Assembly (NCBI RefSeq): GCF_024256385.1
Contig: NZ_JAMLFW010000001.1
Location: 2,294,001-2,358,000, forward strand
Origin: Anatilimnocola floriformis
GTDB taxonomy: Bacteria; Planctomycetota; Planctomycetia; Pirellulales; Pirellulaceae
Reading direction: 5' to 3'
Length of the DNA: 64,000 nucleotides
A model generated the notes under the pieces. That model saw only the letters and a list, made by a program, of their open reading frames with translations, had not been told where the DNA came from and searched no databases. This document shows positions 9,522 through 19,277 of this stretch, in pieces. A program made the position numbers and the translations under genes. Position 1 is the stretch's first letter. The number at the start of each line of letters is the position of its first letter.

Positions 9522-11675
9522 TCACTCGACGATCAATTCAGCCTGCACTTTTTCAAGTTCACGATTGGCCGTCGTTTCTTGTTCTGCAATGCCAGTTTGG
9601 CTGGTGCGCAAGGTCTCCAGTTCCGTTTCGACGCTGCCGAGCTTTTTGAAGTAGCGTTGCATTAGCTCGTTGGCTGACTTCTTGTTCTCTTCATTGGCCA
9701 ATTCGCTGGCTTTAAGTAGCGGGATCGCTTGCAGGTTGCTGCGCAGCCGGGCCTGCTCGTCGCCGAGCTTCACGATCTGTTTTTCATTTTCGAAGCGAGC
9801 TGCCGAGATTTCAGCAACTTTGGTGCGCGCGGTGAGCAAGGTTGCGAAGGCCTTGTTCAGCGCAGGGGTAGCTGCCTTGAGCTTGAGGAAGTGGTCGATC
9901 GCGGCAGGGTCGAGCTTGGTCAGCACAAACACTTCGACGGCTTCGCGCTCTTCGACGACCACCAGCTTCGCCGGCTTGCCAGGAGCTGCCGTGAGTTGAA
10001 AGCGGTTGACATCGCGCGATGTTTCGGCGGGAACCGGCGAGACTGCTTTCCAATTGTCCTCCAGCGGTCGTTCGATGAGCATCTTCTTGGCAGCTGTCGC
10101 GGAATTCTTCACCGTGTATTCCACTTTGCGCGTGATCTTCGACTTCGCATGCAGGCCGCCCTGGTTCATTTGCAACGAGGTAATCGTTTGCTCCTCTGGT
10201 TTGTCTTCGATGGCAACTTCCGTTTCCAGATCGAGCGCGTAACTGATGAGCCGCGTCGAACCGGGCGCGATGTCTTCGATCCGGGCATCGCCGGCATACT
10301 CGCCGCCGTCGAAGAGCGTGACGGGACCTTGCAACAAATGGAGTTCGGTCGAGTTGGTCAGACGCAGGCCCGCGAGCGGATGCTTTTCATTCACTTCGGG
10401 ATTGTAAATGGCGAGCTTCTCACCCTTCACTGCGTTGTTGACGATCGGCAGCATTGCCGATTCATTGCGAGGAAGATTGACCGGCACTTTGATCGCGTAG
10501 CGAAACAGCTCCCCCACATCACCACCCGCAGCCGCCGATTCGACGCCTTGTTTCAGGTCCAGGTTTTCAGCGTGCACGCGTTTGCCATCGACAACGGGAA
10601 TCACGCTGGTAGTAAACGGTCGTGCTTTCTTATCGTCGGCGAGGCCTCCCATTCCGCCGCCACCGAACCCACCTCCTCCGCCAAACCCGCCGCCCGCGAA
10701 TCCGGCTAGAGCCTTGTCGCGCGCCGCTCGAAACTCCTGCTCTCGGCCAGCGAGATCCTGCTCATAAACTTTCGGCGCGAGCGATGCATGCGCCTCCGGC
10801 ACCACAATTGGCCGAGTCATGAAAAGGGGTTGAGCGAGATCCATCACAAACGAAATCGGTCTGCCGCTGACGAGCGTCAGCTTGATGTCCTTCCAATCCT
10901 GCGTCGTGGTATTTTCGACAATGGCCCAGCCTTGCAGGAACGGCGCTTCGTTGTCGTTCAGCACCAGGCGATAGCTTGTTTTCCACACCGGCGCTTCCTG
11001 GATGTAGCCCACCGAAACACGCCGTTCTCCCTTGCCATGAAAATCGAGCTTCACGCGCCGCTGATCACTAGTGTGGGCCGCCGCGAGCAGGTCGAGCGCT
11101 TGCTGAAATTCCTTGTCGATCTTGGGACTGACGAACTGCGTGCGCGAGACAGTGTCGAGACGAATGCTGCGCAGCCCTTCGGCAGTTCGCACGTTCAGCA
11201 CTTCGGCGGGAGCCAGTTTGCCGTCTCCCTGCGGCAACTGGCGAACTTCCACGCCCACGACGACCCCTGTCATTTGTGCAGGAATCTCCAACCGCACCTC
11301 CTGACCGCGCAGCTGTTGAAAAATCTCGGCCAGCGTCGGGCTGTTAGTGAGATCGATCGTGAAGGTTCGCAGCGTGCGCGTGAGCGGATCGGGCGAACCG
11401 TAATTCACCGCCGTCACAAAGCCGCCGTCGCGATCTTGCACTACCATACTCTTCAGCAAGTCATTGATGTCTTCGGTTTTGAATGCGAACTCGATCTGCT
11501 TGTTATCTTTGACCGCGCCCTCGTGCTCAAAGAAGCCCACGCTCGAGCTGAACAGCACGACGCGTTTCAGCGGCAACGGTTGTTCGTCTTCGGCGCGGAG
11601 TGGAACAGCCGCCAGCAGCAGCGCTACGGCGGTGAAGGATTGCAGGAACGGGCGCAGCGACAGAACGGAAGGCAT
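9522..11675 (-). CDS. Secreted DUF4139-domain protein
   Basis: A 717-residue protein with a signal peptide (ending VPLRAE near residue 29). Residues ~35-290 include LKRVVLFSSSVGFFEHEG and a YIQEAPVWKTSYRLVL/WAIVENTTTQDWKDI region typical of DUF4139 proteins. A glycine-rich linker at ~345-365 (GGGFGGGG type) separates this from a second beta-rich half. The C-terminal ~130 residues are Glu/Lys/Gln-rich and predicted coiled coil. The biochemical function of this family is not established. ATG at 11673-11675. It is convergent with the small secreted-protein gene. Confidence 0.7.
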   Translation of the reverse strand: MPSVLSLRPFLQSFTAVALLLAAVPLRAEDEQPLPLKRVVLFSSSVGFFEHEGAVKDNKQIEFAFKTEDINDLLKSMVVQDRDGGFVTAVNYGSPDPLTRTLRTFTIDLTNSPTLAEIFQQLRGQEVRLEIPAQMTGVVVGVEVRQLPQGDGKLAPAEVLNVRTAEGLRSIRLDTVSRTQFVSPKIDKEFQQALDLLAAAHTSDQRRVKLDFHGKGERRVSVGYIQEAPVWKTSYRLVLNDNEAPFLQGWAIVENTTTQDWKDIKLTLVSGRPISFVMDLAQPLFMTRPIVVPEAHASLAPKVYEQDLAGREQEFRAARDKALAGFAGGGFGGGGGFGGGGMGGLADDKKARPFTTSVIPVVDGKRVHAENLDLKQGVESAAAGGDVGELFRYAIKVPVNLPRNESAMLPIVNNAVKGEKLAIYNPEVNEKHPLAGLRLTNSTELHLLQGPVTLFDGGEYAGDARIEDIAPGSTRLISYALDLETEVAIEDKPEEQTITSLQMNQGGLHAKSKITRKVEYTVKNSATAAKKMLIERPLEDNWKAVSPVPAETSRDVNRFQLTAAPGKPAKLVVVEEREAVEVFVLTKLDPAAIDHFLKLKAATPALNKAFATLLTARTKVAEISAARFENEKQIVKLGDEQARLRSNLQAIPLLKASELANEENKKSANELMQRYFKKLGSVETELETLRTSQTGIAEQETTANRELEKVQAELIVE

Positions 11676-11900
11676 CGGAGAACTCCCAAAGTGAATGGCT
11701 GGAGTCGAGGCTCAAGCGCAAGAGTTAGCGATCGGAAAAAACGAGCGACGAAAAGATGAGGCAGCATTGAATGCTGCCGACGCGTGTTTTCCAAACACGG
11801 ATAAAGAGCCCCTGGGAGCCGAATTATAGTTGCCACCCAGGCGCGAAACTAGCTATTGTCAGAGTTGAACGTGGGGCGAATTGAGTTGGTGGAAAAACTT

Positions 11901-12719
11901 ATGACGGTTCATCGCAGCGTAATTTTGGCGGCTTCAGCGGCGACGCTCATCGGACTCGTGCTAGTCGCTACCGCACCGGTGTTTTCACAGACTTCGCTGG
12001 CTGCCGAAGCGTCGCATGACGACGGTATCGACCGCCAAGAGGCGGCCTTAGCGCGTCGCGTGTCGCTGACTTTCACCGATGCGCCGCTGCGCGAAGTGAT
12101 CGAGAAATTTGCGACGCTCACGAGTGTGAACATCCGGCTGTCGAAAAAAATCGAAGACGCCGGCGTGCAGCCCGATCAGCGGGTGACGATTTCCGGGCGT
12201 GATATTTCTGCCGACAATCTGCTATCACTGCTACTCCGCGATCTCAACCTGACGGTGATGTGGAAACATGGTGCGCTGCTCGTAACGACGCACGAAGATG
12301 CTCAATCGCCGGAGAATATGCTTACGCGTGTTTATCCCGTCGGCGACTTGATTGGCGCGAAGGGAGCAGATTTTGATCCGATGATCGACTTGATTACCTC
12401 GACGGTCGAGCCTGATACCTGGCAAGATCTTGGTGGCCCGGGGGCGATCAGTGGTTTCGAAAATTCTCGCTCGCTGGTGGTTGTGACTCGGCGTGATCTG
12501 CATCAAAAGGTGGCCGCGCTCCTCGTCACGCTGCGACGTGCCAAGGGCGTGCAAGGGATTCCGGGAGCGGAGGCGGCCATGAGCGGGCCAACGTCAACGC
12601 CCGCGAAGCTTTCCAGTTCGCTGCCGGTTCATAATCGCGAGAAAGCACCTGCCGTTCGCAGCCGACCGGCGAGTAATCCGCCGGCGCAAAATGTTCACGG
12701 CGGTGGTGGGCTGTTCTAA
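11901..12719 (+). CDS. Exported protein with secretin/STN-like N-domain
   Basis: I chose ATG 11901 (272 residues) rather than a TTG 45 bp upstream, because it opens directly into a signal peptide (MTVHRSVILAASAATLIGLV) and has GGTGGA just upstream. The segment after ~residue 50 (VSLTFTDAPLREVIEKFATLTSVNIRLSKKI, here in part) matches the short STN/secretin N-domain pattern. The following ~100 residues (MLTRVYPVGDL, SRSLVVVTRR) resemble another secretin N-domain. No pore domain follows, so this is not a full secretin. The C-terminus is Pro/Ser-rich and ends GGGGLF. Its partner is unknown. Confidence 0.6.
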   Translation: MTVHRSVILAASAATLIGLVLVATAPVFSQTSLAAEASHDDGIDRQEAALARRVSLTFTDAPLREVIEKFATLTSVNIRLSKKIEDAGVQPDQRVTISGRDISADNLLSLLLRDLNLTVMWKHGALLVTTHEDAQSPENMLTRVYPVGDLIGAKGADFDPMIDLITSTVEPDTWQDLGGPGAISGFENSRSLVVVTRRDLHQKVAALLVTLRRAKGVQGIPGAEAAMSGPTSTPAKLSSSLPVHNREKAPAVRSRPASNPPAQNVHGGGGLF

Positions 12720-12723
12720 GTCT

Positions 12724-13494
12724 TTAGAACAAATCTCCAAACGCTTTCGTGGTTGCTTCCACGCCGCGGCGGAGCAGCACGGCATCGATGCCGAAGCTGA
12801 GCATGCGGCAGCCCATGTCGTAGGTTCGCTTGGCAAAGGCGGGATTTACCGCGATGGTGCCCCAGTTCTTGCCGTGCTTTTTGCAGGCGGCGGCGACTTT
12901 GGCATAGGCGTTCCAGAGTTTTTCGCTCTCCCACTGGGCGAGCACACCGAGCTCTTGCGACAGATCGCTGGGGCCGACGAAGAGCAGATCGACGCCATCG
13001 ATGGCGGCGATGGCATCGCATTCCTCGAGCGCACCCAGCGTTTCAATTTGAATGGCGACAAAGGAATCACGGTTGGCATCGTGCGCGAGTTCTGGCAGCG
13101 TCTTGCCGCCGTAGTCGGCGTCGAAGCCGCTGGTGTTCAGCCCGCGAATGCCGCGCGGCGCGAACTTGACCCACTGCATGAACTCTTCAGCGTGCTTGGC
13201 CGATTCGATGCGAGCCGCCATCAAGCCGCCGGCGCCGGCTTCAAGATTGGCCGTCGCCATGGCGTAGTTGCTCATCGGCATCCGAACGAAATTGTCCATG
13301 CTGTTCGCCCGCCCGCAGGCCGACGCGAGGGCGATCTGCTCGTAGCTGACCGAAGCATGCTCCTGATCAAGCCAAAAACCATGAAAGCCGCCGACCATGC
13401 CGATGACATCGAACATCACCGGATGAATGATGCGGCCCGAACAAAAAATGCGGCAGAGCGTGCCTTCGGCGAGCAAGGTTTTGAACGACTTCAT
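12724..13494 (-). CDS. HpcH/HpaI family aldolase
   Basis: A 256-residue cytosolic protein starting MKSFKTLLAEGT. It carries the family core FWLDQEHA, AAARIE-like MAARIES, AIQIETLGALEE and VDLLFVGPSDLS, which includes the Glu and Asp metal ligands of class II HpcH/HpaI aldolases. Such enzymes cleave or form 4-hydroxy-2-oxo acids using pyruvate and a divalent metal. The start at 13494 overlaps the stop of the upstream gene as ATGA, which supports this start over an open upstream extension of 55 codons. The natural substrate cannot be deduced. Confidence 0.8.
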   Translation of the reverse strand: MKSFKTLLAEGTLCRIFCSGRIIHPVMFDVIGMVGGFHGFWLDQEHASVSYEQIALASACGRANSMDNFVRMPMSNYAMATANLEAGAGGLMAARIESAKHAEEFMQWVKFAPRGIRGLNTSGFDADYGGKTLPELAHDANRDSFVAIQIETLGALEECDAIAAIDGVDLLFVGPSDLSQELGVLAQWESEKLWNAYAKVAAACKKHGKNWGTIAVNPAFAKRTYDMGCRMLSFGIDAVLLRRGVEATTKAFGDLF

Positions 13495-14006
13495 GGCGAG
13501 AGTTTTTTCGGCGCGGGGATTTTGAGCGGAGGGAAATTTCGGTCCGCTGATCGTAACAGCCAGTGATTCACGCCGAAAGAGACGACGCTGCAGACAAACA
13601 CGGCAAACGCGAGAAGCCACGACAGTGCAATCGCAAACAGCAACGGAGTGCCACCACAATTCATGTAACGACTGCCAGCCGCCTGCGCGCGGAACACCGA
13701 GTCAGCCACCAAGGCGTCGCCCAGACAAGCGAAAGTGTTCACCGCGAGCACCAGCAAGGTGAGCGCGACCAGCAACCACAAAATGACTCGCTGCTCGAAC
13801 ACAATCAGCCCAGATACAAGCAATAAGCCGTAGGGGAAGGCGACGAAAGCGAGCAACGTGACCGGTTGGGAAATGGATCGCGGGTTGTTGTTCAGCGGAT
13901 GAAACGCGACGAAGAGGACCAGGGCGACGACTGGCAGCATCCCGAGAAAACAGCTAACGCCGATGATGCGCAAGGGAAGGTTCGCGAAGAGTGATGCAGG
14001 TCGCAT
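13491..14006 (-). CDS. Four-helix membrane protein of unknown function
   Basis: A 171-residue protein with about four hydrophobic segments (near residues 12-33, 45-68, 73-95 and 122-145) and a basic, Pro-rich C-terminal tail. No family recognised. Its TGA stop overlaps the aldolase ATG by 4 bp, so the two are translationally coupled. Confidence 0.55.
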   Translation of the reverse strand: MRPASLFANLPLRIIGVSCFLGMLPVVALVLFVAFHPLNNNPRSISQPVTLLAFVAFPYGLLLVSGLIVFEQRVILWLLVALTLLVLAVNTFACLGDALVADSVFRAQAAGSRYMNCGGTPLLFAIALSWLLAFAVFVCSVVSFGVNHWLLRSADRNFPPLKIPAPKKLSP

Positions 14007-14079
14007 GCACTTAGGAGTTGCTACCGCTCTGAATTATTCCCGGGTTTTGCTTGAGTGACGCTTCGTTCTATCGGCGCAT

Positions 14080-14108
14080 AAAAAAGCCCTGCTACAGTTC
14101 GCAGGGCT
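14080..14108 (-). terminator. Rho-independent terminator downstream of the secreted coiled-coil gene
   Basis: An 8-bp stem, AGCCCTGC / GCAGGGCT, with an 8-nt loop lies 27 bp past the stop at 14135. On the minus strand it is followed directly by a run of T. This is a standard intrinsic terminator for the gene at 14135-15313. Confidence 0.8.
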
Positions 14109-14134
14109 AACCAACATCGATGGAGCCACGGCAA

Positions 14135-15313
14135 CTACTGCTTAGCCGGCGCCGGCACCAGGTTCTGCGTAATGAAGAACAGCTGCGACTGCGACAGCGA
14201 CAGCCGGAGCTGCTCGAAGACGCGAGCCTGAGCCAAGCCGATGCGGGCTTCGAGTTCACCCATCTGCGAACCAGCGAGGATGAACTTCTTGTCGTTCAGC
14301 GTGCTGATCTTTTTCAAGCTGTCGAGCGCGGCGAGAAACTCCAGACGTTTCTTCACATAGTCGCTCGTGTAGGGGCGTTCGGCAGCGAGCAGCTGAATCA
14401 AGCGGTCCTGCTGGGCGGGATTCAAGGTCTCGAGATATTGCGAGGTGAGTTCAGGAAACTTTTGACTCGTCTTGCCGAGCAGCGTGCCGGCGCGATGCGG
14501 ACGGCGGGCTGCGTTTTGCTCGGCGTTGCCACTGAGGAACGAGGTCATCTTGGCGGCCATGTCTTCGGCCTGCACAGCCGACGGTTCTTGCAGCGTGGCC
14601 AGCAGTTCACGCGTCTGGATCACCGCGGGCGAATCGAGTTTGAAGGCCTTCGGGTTTTCACGCAGCATCCGCAGATAGTTCTTTTGATCGGCGCTGAGCT
14701 TGGCTTCGAACTGAATGAACGCCCAAGCTTGCGAGACTGCGAGCTTGGCTTCGGCTTCGCCCATTTCTTTGCCGAGCTCGACGGTTTCTTTTTCGTGAGT
14801 GCGAGCTTCGGCGGCCGTTTCCTTGGTTTCGCGACCTCGCAGCTGACGGAGCTTGGCTACCAACTTCGCCCGCGCGGCCAGATAATTGTCGAGCGGTTCT
14901 TTTTGCGATTTGCACAATTCGAGAATCGCCGTGTATTGATCGCGGCCGAGGCCAGAGAGAACCACCAGGCCGCGCTCGTTTTCTTCCGGCGGCGGGGGTG
15001 GAGTGGTGCCGGGGGGCACATCATCGTCGTCGACTTCGGGGCGCTGACCGCCGAAAGGGCCGAACAAATCGACGACCGGATCCAAGCCAGGGCCCTCGCG
15101 GAGATCACCCACCCAGGCCACGGCCAACTCCGAGAGCAGGCCCACTTCGCGGGCCTGATCGGTCGTCAGCCCTTTGAACTTGGCTGGCAGCGAATTGGCA
15201 AATTTGTTTCCGCCGCCGCCACCGCCTGCCTTGGGGCGCTGGCCTTGGGCATTCGCCATCGAGGCCATGAGCAGAACCAGGAGAGAGAACCGAATCGCCG
15301 AAGAGAAAGTCAT
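14135..15313 (-). CDS. Secreted helical protein of unknown function
   Basis: ATG 15313 gives 392 residues and opens with a signal peptide (MTFSSAIRFSLLVLLMASMANA). The frame stays open upstream, but that part lacks signal features. The mature protein has a Gly run, a Pro-rich linker (GTTPPPPPEE) near 100 and long charged helices, including a likely coiled coil around 130-200. No enzyme motif was seen. It stands alone with its own terminator at 14080-14108. Confidence 0.6.
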   Translation of the reverse strand: MTFSSAIRFSLLVLLMASMANAQGQRPKAGGGGGGNKFANSLPAKFKGLTTDQAREVGLLSELAVAWVGDLREGPGLDPVVDLFGPFGGQRPEVDDDDVPPGTTPPPPPEENERGLVVLSGLGRDQYTAILELCKSQKEPLDNYLAARAKLVAKLRQLRGRETKETAAEARTHEKETVELGKEMGEAEAKLAVSQAWAFIQFEAKLSADQKNYLRMLRENPKAFKLDSPAVIQTRELLATLQEPSAVQAEDMAAKMTSFLSGNAEQNAARRPHRAGTLLGKTSQKFPELTSQYLETLNPAQQDRLIQLLAAERPYTSDYVKKRLEFLAALDSLKKISTLNDKKFILAGSQMGELEARIGLAQARVFEQLRLSLSQSQLFFITQNLVPAPAKQ

Positions 15314-15656
15314 ATTGGATCGTCCCACCAAAAACTGCGTTCGCGCACAACCCTGCGCGCACCGCGCCCCACCATTAAACGCACCAACCCCGCAAATGTA
15401 CCGCTGCCGGGCGGGGAATGGCCAGATGCAATGCACAAAATCCGCGCAATCACCACCGCCCCAGTGTAGTCGCGACGTCAGGCCTGCGGAGCATGGCGGC
15501 TGCAAGGATTTTTTCTCTTCTGTGCGTTGTTTCGCGTTCGCGCGTTGTGCCAGCACCGGGGCGTAAACTGCAGCCAGCCATCGAGTAACGTCGATCCCAA
15601 AAGATGCGGGCAGAAATAGTCATTCACCGAAGCGTGGCGGACGACCAGGTGGTACT

Positions 15657-17036
15657 TTGAGCGGCCATGAACTGAGAACGAGCACTCGCGCGGCGCGCCT
15701 AGCGGTTTGCTGGGTATTGTTGCTGGGCATTTCGCGCGCAGCGGTCGCCCAATCCTGGCTGCCGGTCGGCAACCAAAACAACGTCGGCGCCGCTGGCAAC
15801 CTGGGCGGCCTCTTGCCATCGGCCCCGCGCGAACCAGCCGGGCAAGTCGTTTCCCGCACCGCTCATCCTGCCGTGGCCCGCATCGTGGTGCAGGAAAAGA
15901 CTGGCGTCTCTTACGGCAGCGGCACGCTGATCGATGTCCGCGGCGAATATGGTCTGCTGATCACCAACTGGCACGTCGTCCGCGACTCGGCCGGCGGCTC
16001 GATCTACGCCTTCTTCTCGGATGGCTTTCAAACGCCCGCCACGATCGTCAAAGCCGACAAAGATTGGGATCTGGCCGCGCTGACGATTCGCAAACCGCCG
16101 GGCGTGCAACCAATTGCCATCTCGCGAACTGCACCCAAGATTGGCGACTGGCTGTGCATCGCCGGTTACGGTTCGGGCGACTATCGCGCTGCCGCAGGTC
16201 GCTGCACGCAGTATGTGTCGCCTGCCACGAATTTGCCTTATGAAATGGTCGAGCTCGGCGCCGAGGCTCGCCAGGGTGATTCCGGCGGCCCGATTTTCAA
16301 TGAACGACTGGAGCTCGCCGGAGTGCTCTTCGGCGCTGCCCGCGGAACAACGTCAGGAAGCTATTGCGGCCGAGTGCTGAACTTTTTGCAGGGCGTGATG
16401 CCGGCTGCCGCCGAAGCGCCGGTGGCCATTCCGCCTGCCGGCCAAAGTGATCTGGCCACGCAGTTGCCCGCAGCGCCGCCACCCTCCACGCAACCGCCAG
16501 CGGCCGATGCTCATTTGTTTGCCGCCGCTCCGCCGCCGACTCCGCACAACGAAGCGCCGCCACTGGCGATCGACACTGTCGTGCCGGTCACCGATCAGGC
16601 CCGCGCCGCGGCTCGCATCCTGGCCAATCAAACGAGTGTCGAAACACCGCCGCGGCAACTCATGCCGTTGCCCGCTCGCTCGGCCGCGCCACTCACGCTC
16701 GTGACCGGTGAAGAACCGCTCGACGATCGCACGGCTTTGCGTCCCACGCCGAATCGCAATATCGACTCCCGCGAACTCGCCATCGCGCCGCGGCAAGAAG
16801 GTCCCATCGCTGCCGATGCTCTCAATGTCATCCACAGCTTGCCATCGCGTGTGCCGAACGGCGCGCCACTCGAAGCCACGCCCGCCGATCAACTGATTGC
16901 CGCGGCCTGGAAACAAATCGGCGGGAGCACGCTCTTCGATCAAGGCAAAACGTTGCTCGCCGTGCTCGGCTTGCTGGGGCTGTTGATTCAGTTCTGGCGT
17001 CTCAACAGCCGGCCCGATCCGCATGATGATGATTAA
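15657..17036 (+). CDS. Exported trypsin-like serine protease with C-terminal membrane anchor
   Basis: A 459-residue S1-type protease. The catalytic triad can be read as His in TNWHVV (~105), Asp in DWDLAAL (~140) and Ser in QGDSGGP (~207). An N-terminal signal peptide ends near AAVAQ (~32). A long Pro/Ala-rich low-complexity stretch (~260-400) leads to a hydrophobic segment (TLLAVLGLLGLLIQF) and an acidic tail ending HDDD, which suggests a C-terminal anchor. No ATG is available in frame. TTG 15657 has AGGTGG about 5 bp upstream and is the best start. Substrates unknown. HtrA-type PDZ domains are absent. Confidence 0.8.
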   Translation: MSGHELRTSTRAARLAVCWVLLLGISRAAVAQSWLPVGNQNNVGAAGNLGGLLPSAPREPAGQVVSRTAHPAVARIVVQEKTGVSYGSGTLIDVRGEYGLLITNWHVVRDSAGGSIYAFFSDGFQTPATIVKADKDWDLAALTIRKPPGVQPIAISRTAPKIGDWLCIAGYGSGDYRAAAGRCTQYVSPATNLPYEMVELGAEARQGDSGGPIFNERLELAGVLFGAARGTTSGSYCGRVLNFLQGVMPAAAEAPVAIPPAGQSDLATQLPAAPPPSTQPPAADAHLFAAAPPPTPHNEAPPLAIDTVVPVTDQARAAARILANQTSVETPPRQLMPLPARSAAPLTLVTGEEPLDDRTALRPTPNRNIDSRELAIAPRQEGPIAADALNVIHSLPSRVPNGAPLEATPADQLIAAAWKQIGGSTLFDQGKTLLAVLGLLGLLIQFWRLNSRPDPHDDD

Positions 17037-17313
17037 GCGGCGGATGTAAGTGCAACGAAACGCAGTCCGAAGCCATGCTGCGGACGAGTCGCAAATCGTC
17101 ACATCCGCGGGATCCCAACCCTCATTCGAAGCAGGGCTTCGAACTACGGGATCCTGGCAGCATCGCCGGTAAACGAAATCAGCCGCAGGGCGTGCCCAGC
17201 GGCTGAAGATTCGACGGTCAATACTTAACGCGGCTTGTCACCATTTAACGCGGCTTGTCACCGCCATGCCCACGCTTTGGTGAACGTGGCGACAAACCAG
17301 TTCGCCATAAAAA
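17037..17313. other. Noncoding spacer with a hairpin and an 18-bp tandem repeat
   Basis: No credible gene. A hairpin at 17180-17205 (CAGCCGC / GCGGCTG around a GGGC..GCCC-like core) resembles the terminator at 27573-27606 but lacks a T-run. At 17225-17242 and 17245-17262 there are two exact copies of the 18-mer TTAACGCGGCTTGTCACC separated by 2 bp. The spacer separates the protease from the convergent desaturase. Confidence 0.7.
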
Positions 17314-18465
17314 CTAGGCAGCCACTTTATCCATGTGGCCATCTTTCGGCGCGGTCGACAGATCGACCTTGGTGCCCTTACGTTGATAGTCGACAACGTT
17401 CCAGGCCAAGCCCGTCCAACGCATCAGGCGAATGATGCAATAGGTGACATCAAATTCCCACCAGCGATGGCCGTGAGGAGCCATCCGCGGCCAGGCGTGG
17501 TGATTGTTGTGCCAACCTTCGCCGTAGGCGATGATCGCGACCCACCAGTTGTTCTTGCTGTCGTCGGTCGTTTCGTAGTTGCGATAGCCCCACATGTGGC
17601 TCGCCGAGTTGACGAACCAAGTGGTGTGCAGCACGGCAACCATGCGGACGAACACGCCCCACACGACGAACGAGGTGGCCATCCACCAAGGATTCTTCAT
17701 ATCTTCGAGCACGCCCACGCCGTAACCGGCGGCCAGGAACAAGCCACCGAGAATGAACTGCGACGGCAGAAACATGCGGCCGACCCACACCATGCCGCGA
17801 TCCTTCACCAGGTCTGGCGCCCAACGCTTGTGATGGCGAACTTGAGCGTCCGAAGGGAAGGTCCAGCACAGCCACCACATGTGGCTCCACCACGAGCCAT
17901 CGCGGGGCGAGTGGGGATCGTGTTCGTGATCGCTGTGAGCATGGTGCTGACGATGGTTGGCAACCCATTCGATGACGTCGCCTTCGCCGGCGAAACCGCC
18001 GACGGTGGCCAGGAAGTAACGAATCGGCTTCCAGGTTTGAAAGCTGCTGTGCGTCAGCAAACGATGGAAACCAAGTGTCACGCCCACGCAACCGGTGACC
18101 CAGTGCATGAACAACATCAAGCCGAGGCCTTCCCACGAGAAGTAGAAAGGAGCCGCGAAGCAGCCGATGTGCAAACCGACGATCCAGATGATCGAAGCGT
18201 AGTTGATGGCGGTGCGTTCTTCGTTATCGCGCTTGGTAGCGGCTTGATTGATCTTGCCAGCCTTCTGACCATCGCTGAGAAGCGATTCCAGCAGTACGGC
18301 ATCTTTGTCCGTATGATGATCCGCCGTCGGATGCGACGACTGATGAGCTTTGGGCTCTTTGTGAGCCTGCTTTTTCTTGTCGTGCTTTGCGCGGCGGGCT
18401 TTGAGATCTTCCGATCGGGTGCCAAGGGACACAGGGCGAACCTTTGTAAATCGCAGTCGCCACAA
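17314..18465 (-). CDS. Membrane fatty acid (acyl-CoA delta-9 type) desaturase
   Basis: The 383-residue frame carries the three histidine boxes of the membrane desaturase superfamily: HRLLTH (near residue 134), HRQHHAH (near 170) and HNNHH (near 319). Hydrophobic segments lie between them. A charged Lys/His-rich N-terminal extension precedes the first membrane segment. It should introduce a cis double bond into acyl chains, with two iron atoms bound by the boxes. No ATG is in frame near the 5' end. TTG 18465 sits too close to GAGG, whereas GTG 18432 has AAAGG 7 bp upstream and may be the true start. The 290 bp upstream (18466-18756) shows no gene. Confidence 0.85.
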   Translation of the reverse strand: MWRLRFTKVRPVSLGTRSEDLKARRAKHDKKKQAHKEPKAHQSSHPTADHHTDKDAVLLESLLSDGQKAGKINQAATKRDNEERTAINYASIIWIVGLHIGCFAAPFYFSWEGLGLMLFMHWVTGCVGVTLGFHRLLTHSSFQTWKPIRYFLATVGGFAGEGDVIEWVANHRQHHAHSDHEHDPHSPRDGSWWSHMWWLCWTFPSDAQVRHHKRWAPDLVKDRGMVWVGRMFLPSQFILGGLFLAAGYGVGVLEDMKNPWWMATSFVVWGVFVRMVAVLHTTWFVNSASHMWGYRNYETTDDSKNNWWVAIIAYGEGWHNNHHAWPRMAPHGHRWWEFDVTYCIIRLMRWTGLAWNVVDYQRKGTKVDLSTAPKDGHMDKVAA

Positions 18466-18756
18466 ATCCTCAGGCGGCCGCTAGTAGTAATCCGTTTGGG
18501 AATCTCCCGGCAACGGGAATGCTGAGAGGTTCTTCGCAGGATTGTACAAATCATCGTCCTGAGAGGAGTCTCAAGAGCGGTTCACCTTGGTAAAACCTGT
18601 GTAAGCAAAAAATGGCGGTTGCTTAACATTTCCGAAGGTGTTTGCTGCGAACGAGTTACGCCATAACGACGGATCGGCTCGCGAGCCCTAACCGGTGGAA
18701 TTGCGGTTGTCTGAAACCCTTGACCGTCTCATTTTCGCCGCGTCTGCACAAACTCG

Positions 18757-19200
18757 TTAAGACTGACTGGCTTCTTTTTGCTCATGTCGATCATCCGCCT
18801 CCTCCACCGAGTGGGAGCAGGTCAGGTCACTTTCGTCGGCAGCCAGCTTCGCCAGGCGAGCGTAGTGGAGGTGGAGGATCTTCAATTCCTCCTCCGAAAT
18901 GTCCTCGATGTTCACCATCCGATTGCTCGCTCCCTGCATGGCCGCGACTAGCTCGTTCAGCTTCAGATGGATCGCCCGCGAGTCCTTGTTCTGCGTTCGC
19001 TGAATGAGAAAGACCATCAGAAACGTGACGATCGTCGTGCCGGTGTTAATCACCAGTTGCCACGTTTCGGAATAGCCGAAAAACGGCCCGGAGATCGCCC
19101 ACACAATGACCGTTCCCAGCGCGAGCACGAAGGCCGTAGTGCTGCCGGTCCAGTCGGTCGTGACGCGAGCAAATTTTTCGGTCCAGGATTCAGTTTTCAT
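18757..19200 (-). CDS. Low-affinity iron permease family protein
   Basis: A 147-residue protein that begins MKTESWTEKFARVTTDWTGS, followed by two membrane helices (~22-42 and ~50-68) and the segment TFLMVFLIQRTQNKDSRAIHLKLNELV, quoted here only in part, which is diagnostic of this family. The C-terminal half is a charged soluble helix. Members are small membrane proteins named after a yeast iron transporter; actual transport has rarely been shown for bacterial ones. Divergent from the monooxygenase gene at 19278, with a 77-bp shared promoter region. Confidence 0.75.
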   Translation of the reverse strand: MKTESWTEKFARVTTDWTGSTTAFVLALGTVIVWAISGPFFGYSETWQLVINTGTTIVTFLMVFLIQRTQNKDSRAIHLKLNELVAAMQGASNRMVNIEDISEEELKILHLHYARLAKLAADESDLTCSHSVEEADDRHEQKEASQS

Positions 19201-19277
19201 CGGAGTTGCCTATTCTGCTGCGAGTTTTCGTCTTATTCTCCGTTCAGCATTTTCTGCGCCAAGTTCGAGGAGCCGCG

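Noticed and set aside
14120-15469. Plus-strand open frame of 449 codons opposite the secreted helical protein
   Set aside because: The minus-strand gene has a signal peptide and its own terminator; the plus-strand product has no features.
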